A DNA stretch of 64,000 bases, from the NCBI RefSeq assembly GCF_000974425.1, contig NZ_CP010429.1:6682001-6746000 (forward strand), given 5' to 3'. The notes beneath the pieces are model-generated. The model ran no database searches, was not told the DNA's origin, and was given only the letters and a program-made list of their open reading frames with translations. A program made the translations under genes and the position numbers. This stretch comes from Spirosoma radiotolerans. Its GTDB lineage: Bacteria > Bacteroidota > Bacteroidia > Cytophagales > Spirosomataceae. Below are positions 59,995 to 64,000 of the stretch, in pieces. Positions within the stretch are counted from its first letter, which is position 1, and the number at the start of each line of letters is the position of its first letter.

Positions 59995-61095
59995 TTAAAA
60001 CGTGGCCAATTGGTAGATATTCCGTTCCACGACTTCAATCACAACGACAGTCGGGCGTTCGGCTTTGACCAGCACGGGGTCTAACTTGCTGCCACGTACA
60101 AAATAGGACTCCCGAAAATAGCCGGGTAAGTAATTCATCATCCCGTGGCTGAATGAATCCCCAACAAAGAGGAGCCGCCCGGAGCCGGTTCCGCTGAAGC
60201 GAGTGGACGGATAGCCGACGGCCTCATTGGGAATAAGCGCCGTTTGGCGGCCGATCCGCTCGGGTGCTGGTTTAATATAATAATAGATTGGGTCTTTCTG
60301 TTCGTTTTGCAGCGTCAGCATAGTAGTCAGGTCACCGGCGCCCCCGTTCTGCTGCTCGATGTGGTAATCGGCCAGGCGAACGGGGGGAAGCGCTGGCTGA
60401 TCGTGCCGAATACGGTTTAGTAAACTGGCACAGCCAATCAGCGTGCCGTATTCATTCCAGTGCGTATCGGTCTGGTAATAAACGACATGGTCGCGTTTGG
60501 CGGCCCGGAGCGTATCCCGAATATCAATAAAGGGAAGGTTTGTTTGGGCGATAGCCTGTTTGAGTACATCTAACCGAGAAGGCTTCTCACTAGGTTGCAG
60601 ATGGTCGGGCAGGAACTCCGGGTAAATGGTATGCGAATCCGGCGCTATAAAAATGTACAAGGTCGCGCCTTGCTTGGCTAATTCCTGCTGCCGCTGAATC
60701 AGGTGGCTGGCAATACGCCGTGCCGAATCGGCCGAGAGCGGTTGCAGACCCCTATGCTGATCAACGACTTTGTTATAACTATTTCCCAGATAAAGCCAGC
60801 CATTCTTACCAACAACTACCTTCTCAGGCAAAGGAGATTCGTTTAAGACGTTGAATTTCCAGCGGCTGTACACATAAAACAAGGCATTCCGCCAGCCGAA
60901 ATTCTCTTTATAGTAGCGATCGAACTGTTTGACGTAGCTCCGGACGTGCGGAAAATTCAAGGGAGGCATACCCGTCAACTGCCGGTTTTCGGTGCTGCTA
61001 AATCGCGACGACAGCCCCAATCCCTGATCAAGGGTTGGCAGGAAAAGGACAAGGGCAAAAAGGACAGCAACGATACGCGTGCGGCTACTATTCAT
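59995..61095 (-). CDS. AlgX/AlgJ-like SGNH-type polysaccharide O-acetyltransferase, second copy
   Basis: This 366-residue protein has an N-terminal membrane anchor or signal (about 8-25, IVAVLFALVLFLPTLDQ). The SGNH-like catalytic residues are Asp210 and His212 in QTDTHWNEYG and Ser314 in VGDSFSHG. It is the paralogue of the next gene upstream, with shared blocks YYKENFGWRNALFY, VVVGKNGWLYLGNS and GATLYIFIAPDS. It would accept acetyl groups from the membrane MBOAT and transfer them to an extracytoplasmic glycan. It is the last gene of a three-gene operon, 13 bases after its paralogue. The acetylated polymer is unknown. Confidence 0.88.
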   Translation of the reverse strand: MNSSRTRIVAVLFALVLFLPTLDQGLGLSSRFSSTENRQLTGMPPLNFPHVRSYVKQFDRYYKENFGWRNALFYVYSRWKFNVLNESPLPEKVVVGKNGWLYLGNSYNKVVDQHRGLQPLSADSARRIASHLIQRQQELAKQGATLYIFIAPDSHTIYPEFLPDHLQPSEKPSRLDVLKQAIAQTNLPFIDIRDTLRAAKRDHVVYYQTDTHWNEYGTLIGCASLLNRIRHDQPALPPVRLADYHIEQQNGGAGDLTTMLTLQNEQKDPIYYYIKPAPERIGRQTALIPNEAVGYPSTRFSGTGSGRLLFVGDSFSHGMMNYLPGYFRESYFVRGSKLDPVLVKAERPTVVVIEVVERNIYQLATF

Positions 61096-61108
61096 CTTGT
61101 TTTAAGGC

Positions 61109-62284
61109 CTATAATTGGCCTAGAAAAGCAATGTTTCGCTCAACAATCTCAAAGACGATAATGTCAGGATGCTCTTTTTTAATCAGTTCCATGTTGCACG
61201 TATGATCGCGGACCAGATATGATTCCCGGAAATAACCCGGTAACGACTGATTCATTGAAAAGCTAAAGGAGTCGCCAATAAGCAACAACTTGGGCAACTG
61301 GCTTGAGGCAGTGACAAATCGTTGAGAAGGCAACCCCTTCTCGAGATTTTCATTTTGTTCAATGTTTTGAGCAAGCAGAAACTTGGCTGGTTTAATTTTA
61401 TATGCTATCGAGTCAACAACTTCATGATTCAATGCCAGCATCGTCACCAGATCTCCACCAATCCCAGGTACCGGAGAGATAGCATAGTCCGTTAGTCGGG
61501 CAACGGGCAGCTTAGGGAAATCTTTCCGCAGCCTGTTTACCATGGTTAACGTGGCAATCAGCGAACCATACTCATTCCAGTGCGTATCGGTCTGACAGTA
61601 CGTAACCCGGTCAGCTTTAGCCGCAATTAATGCCTGACGCACATCGACTACCGGAATAGTCGTGTATTGACGCATGTAGGTGTTGAACCGGTCAAAATTA
61701 GACACATGTGCGTTGATCGGCAAATAATTGGACAAGTTCTCTGGATAAATCGAGTAGGAGTCGGGCGCAATCAATATGTATAACGTGGCTCCCTGTGCCT
61801 TGAATTGGCGCTGGAAGTTGCTCAAATGGCGCGCTATTGAGGCTAATGTATCCGGATGGAATGGGCATAACCCCTGGTGCTGGTCGGCGACATGGCTCAA
61901 GCTGTTGCCTGGATAAAACCAATGGTTTTTGCCGATTACTACCTTGTCGGGCAAGGGCGAAGTTTTTAAAATCTTATATTTCCAATAGCTATATTGATAG
62001 AACAGCGCATTCCGCCAGCCAAAATTTTCCTTGTAATAGGTATTGAATTGTGCAATAAAGGTTAAAATATGGGGGAACCTGGCCTCGGGAAAGGTAGACA
62101 GAATCCGCTTCTCTGGGCTTTTAACGTTTCGGGACATACCCAGCCATTGGTCCAGCGTTGGCAAAGTCAGCAGTAGAATGAATCCAATGCTCAGCAGAGT
62201 GGCTCTAGAGGGTAGTCGTTTTGTAGAGCGCGACCGGAATTGAGACAACCGAATAGTGTTTCGTTTGGGTCGTAACTGTACCAT
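61109..62284 (-). CDS. AlgX/AlgJ-like SGNH-type polysaccharide O-acetyltransferase, first copy
   Basis: This 391-residue paralogue has a basic N-terminus, one hydrophobic anchor (about 29-46) and the SGNH-like residues Asp233 and His235 in QTDTHWNEYG and Ser339 in IGDSFS. Shared blocks with its neighbour are NEYG, YKENFGWRNALFY, SPLPDKVVIGKN and GATLYILIAPDS. Differences concentrate in the middle and the C-terminal region, so the two may handle different positions or partners. It follows the MBOAT gene by 26 bases. Confidence 0.9.
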   Translation of the reverse strand: MVQLRPKRNTIRLSQFRSRSTKRLPSRATLLSIGFILLLTLPTLDQWLGMSRNVKSPEKRILSTFPEARFPHILTFIAQFNTYYKENFGWRNALFYQYSYWKYKILKTSPLPDKVVIGKNHWFYPGNSLSHVADQHQGLCPFHPDTLASIARHLSNFQRQFKAQGATLYILIAPDSYSIYPENLSNYLPINAHVSNFDRFNTYMRQYTTIPVVDVRQALIAAKADRVTYCQTDTHWNEYGSLIATLTMVNRLRKDFPKLPVARLTDYAISPVPGIGGDLVTMLALNHEVVDSIAYKIKPAKFLLAQNIEQNENLEKGLPSQRFVTASSQLPKLLLIGDSFSFSMNQSLPGYFRESYLVRDHTCNMELIKKEHPDIIVFEIVERNIAFLGQL

Positions 62285-62310
62285 CGTCTGTAGATTGACG
62301 CGTCTTATGC

Positions 62311-63750
62311 CTAAAAGCGGAAATAAATAAATGGATTGTAGGTGTCGGCCGCCAGATACATAACCGCTAACACAAACAGGCTAAACAGCCCCACAACGTA
62401 TGCAGAGTTGAGCAGAAGCCGTACGGGTACCAGGCGAGCCAGCCAGCGATTCGAGCCCCGTTGAAAAGAAGGGTAAATTGGGGTGGCTAAAACAAGGCCT
62501 AACAGGAGCGAAACAACAAGTTCGTCCGTCAGAAAATAGGCGGGTGGGTAAGCCACTGCAGCCGATGGCTGTAGGCCCAGGCCAAGCATCTTCTGGAGAA
62601 AATGAATCGCTTCGGGCAGGGTTTCAACGCGGAAGAAGACCCAGCCAACTAAGACAACGATCAGCGTATAGGCGTGCGCAATAGGTGGCCAGATGCGCTC
62701 CAGACGTTTGCCTAGGCCAGCCCGTTCTATGAGCAGAAACAACCCGTGATAGAGGCCCCATATGATAAAATTCCAACTGGCTCCGTGCCATAAGCCCGTG
62801 ACAAAAAAGACTATCAGCAGATTTCGGTATGTCCGTAGTTGACTGCCCCGATTGCCTCCCAGTGGAATATATACGTAATCGCGAAACCAGCTAGACAGCG
62901 AAATATGCCACCTGCGCCAGAAATCCTGAATCGAGCGGGCAATATAAGGATAATTAAAATTCTCTTTGAAATCGAACCCAACCATCTTCCCCAGCCCAAT
63001 AGCCATGTCCGAATAGCCCGAGAAGTCGAAATAGATTTGCAGCGAATAAGCCACAATACCCAGCCAGGCTGTTGCTGTTGGGTACGAATCGATGGGTGCA
63101 TTAAAGATCGTATCTGCCAAACTGGCAAACGTATTGGCCAGAAGAACTTTCTTCGCTAGTCCCAGAATGAACCGCTCGGCACCAATACCAAATTTTTCAA
63201 TGGTTGTGGTTCGGTCCGCCAGTTCAGGAGCAATGTCGGCATACCGGACAATAGGCCCCGCTATCTGATGCGGGAACATCGCCACGTAGGTGCCATAATC
63301 CAGAAAACTACGATTAGCCCGAATTCGGCCCCAGTAAATATCCAGCGTGTAGGAAATGCCCTGAAACGTATAAAAGCTAATGCCGATTGGTAACGCAATG
63401 TGAGTAAGGGCCAAACTAGCTGGAACCGGAAGCGCAAAGGCATCAGCCAGACTACGGACCGAATCGACAAAAAAGTTGGCGTATTTGTAGTAAAAGAGGA
63501 GTGACAAGCTGCCCGCCAGTGAAAGCCACAGGCCTGCTCGCCGATGTCCTTGTTCAATCAAACGCCCCGCTATGTAGTTGATCAGGGCTGACAAGAGCAG
63601 CACCAGTACGACTGGTCCTTCGCCCCAGGCATAAAAGCACAGACTGGCGGCAAACAGAAAAGCATTGTGCCAGCGTTTTGGTAATAAATAGTAGACAAGT
63701 AAGAAAAAAGGTAAAAACAGGAATAAAAAGATTGCTGAACTGAACAGCAT
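62311..63750 (-). CDS. MBOAT family membrane O-acyltransferase (AlgI-like)
   Basis: This 479-residue polytopic protein has about 11 hydrophobic segments. It starts MLFSSAIFLFLFLPFFL and carries the AlgI-family features NYPYIARSIQDFWRRWHISLSSW (in parts NYPYIARSIQDFW and RRWHISLSSW, about 266-288), DYVYIPLGGN (291-300) and the conserved catalytic His322 in GLWHGASW. It moves acetyl groups from cytoplasmic acetyl-CoA across the membrane for O-acetylation of a secreted polysaccharide. It is the first gene of an operon with two SGNH-type partners. A glycan synthase is not visible inside the window. Confidence 0.93.
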   Translation of the reverse strand: MLFSSAIFLFLFLPFFLLVYYLLPKRWHNAFLFAASLCFYAWGEGPVVLVLLLSALINYIAGRLIEQGHRRAGLWLSLAGSLSLLFYYKYANFFVDSVRSLADAFALPVPASLALTHIALPIGISFYTFQGISYTLDIYWGRIRANRSFLDYGTYVAMFPHQIAGPIVRYADIAPELADRTTTIEKFGIGAERFILGLAKKVLLANTFASLADTIFNAPIDSYPTATAWLGIVAYSLQIYFDFSGYSDMAIGLGKMVGFDFKENFNYPYIARSIQDFWRRWHISLSSWFRDYVYIPLGGNRGSQLRTYRNLLIVFFVTGLWHGASWNFIIWGLYHGLFLLIERAGLGKRLERIWPPIAHAYTLIVVLVGWVFFRVETLPEAIHFLQKMLGLGLQPSAAVAYPPAYFLTDELVVSLLLGLVLATPIYPSFQRGSNRWLARLVPVRLLLNSAYVVGLFSLFVLAVMYLAADTYNPFIYFRF

Positions 63751-63776
63751 GATCGTTTATTTTATGGGTGTGGATA

Positions 63777-63784
63777 CAAAAATA
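63777..63784 (-). promoter_or_regulatory. Possible promoter element of the O-acetylation operon
   Basis: On the minus strand, TATTTTTG followed by T matches TAnnTTTG. The start codon of the MBOAT gene is 27 bases downstream; no good -33 partner is seen. The remaining sequence to 64000 is AT-rich and holds nothing else that I can support. Confidence 0.4.
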
Positions 63785-64000
63785 AGTCTTTAGCTCTACA
63801 TAAAGTAGCGTAAGTGGCTACCAGAGCAGACTTGACTACGGCTCTACGCAATGAGTTAGTTGATAGGATCAACTACTACATTTTGACTAATTCAGTTGAT
63901 ATCAGGTCACTCACTCTGGCAAAGCACCGCTAAAAGATAAATTGGTTGGCCAAAATTAAGTTTTTATTACTTTACTTAACAAAGTGAATAAACCTAATTA

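Overview
The window looks like part of a chromosome from a Cytophagales bacterium (Bacteroidota), most likely Spirosoma or a close relative. This is inferred from content, not from a database search. The evidence is a SusC/SusD pair, a type IX secretion C-terminal domain, TonB-dependent receptors, a bacterial heptaprenylglyceryl-phosphate synthase, and promoters of the Bacteroidota type (TTTG or TTG, about 17-21 bases, TAnnTTTG). GC content is moderate. No insertion sequence, prophage, integron, CRISPR array or rRNA operon was seen.

Layout: 1-945 (minus) holds the 5' part of trpE, preceded by an unannotated-looking tryptophan leader peptide with three consecutive Trp codons and an attenuator hairpin. 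Directly upstream is tRNA-Pro(CGG), whose promoter lies inside the 3' end of the neighbouring hydrolase gene. 892-6329 (minus) is a sugar-oxidation group: SDR, gluconate-dehydrogenase-subunit-3-like protein, GMC oxidoreductase, GH1-like glycosidase and alpha/beta hydrolase. 6655-12084 holds RecQ, MsrB and a large secreted metalloprotease-like T9SS protein. 12094-27070 is a polysaccharide utilization locus: SusC, SusD, a six-hairpin-type protein, a sodium:solute symporter, a GH2 enzyme and an FAD oxidoreductase, with a divergent LacI regulator. A 48-bp perfect palindrome made of two operator-like sites lies between susC and lacI. 27332-32325 (plus) encodes a cytochrome c lipoprotein, an esterase and a Tat-exported Gfo/Idh/MocA oxidoreductase.

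32443-44370 is mostly housekeeping: SWIM/SNF2 helicase, a TrpD-like GT3 protein, L-2-hydroxyglutarate oxidase, Dps, SerRS, aspartate kinase, lumazine synthase, a TPR membrane protein and a DUF4926 protein. 44417-47005 is a TPP riboswitch with its TonB-dependent receptor, probably a thiamin-compound transporter. 47100-59952 holds a cystathionine gamma-synthase-type enzyme, a TVP38/TMEM64 membrane protein, lipid/acyl-CoA enzymes (MaoC, acyl-CoA dehydrogenase), an AraC regulator, a small TonB C-terminal-domain protein, PcrB, two membrane-stress-type proteins, a DksA-like protein without its zinc cysteines, glutamate dehydrogenase, phosphatidylserine decarboxylase and a second GMC oxidoreductase. 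59995-63750 (minus) is a three-gene O-acetylation operon: one MBOAT and two tandem AlgX/AlgJ-like paralogues.

A striking genome-scale feature is that many intergenic gaps carry an imperfect or perfect inverted repeat of 45-120 bp. Several belong to recognisable families, including a GTCCGTGAGGACACGGAC family with four long copies. Three of these hairpins sit in three consecutive gaps inside the polysaccharide utilization operon, and one ends two bases before the lhgO start codon.
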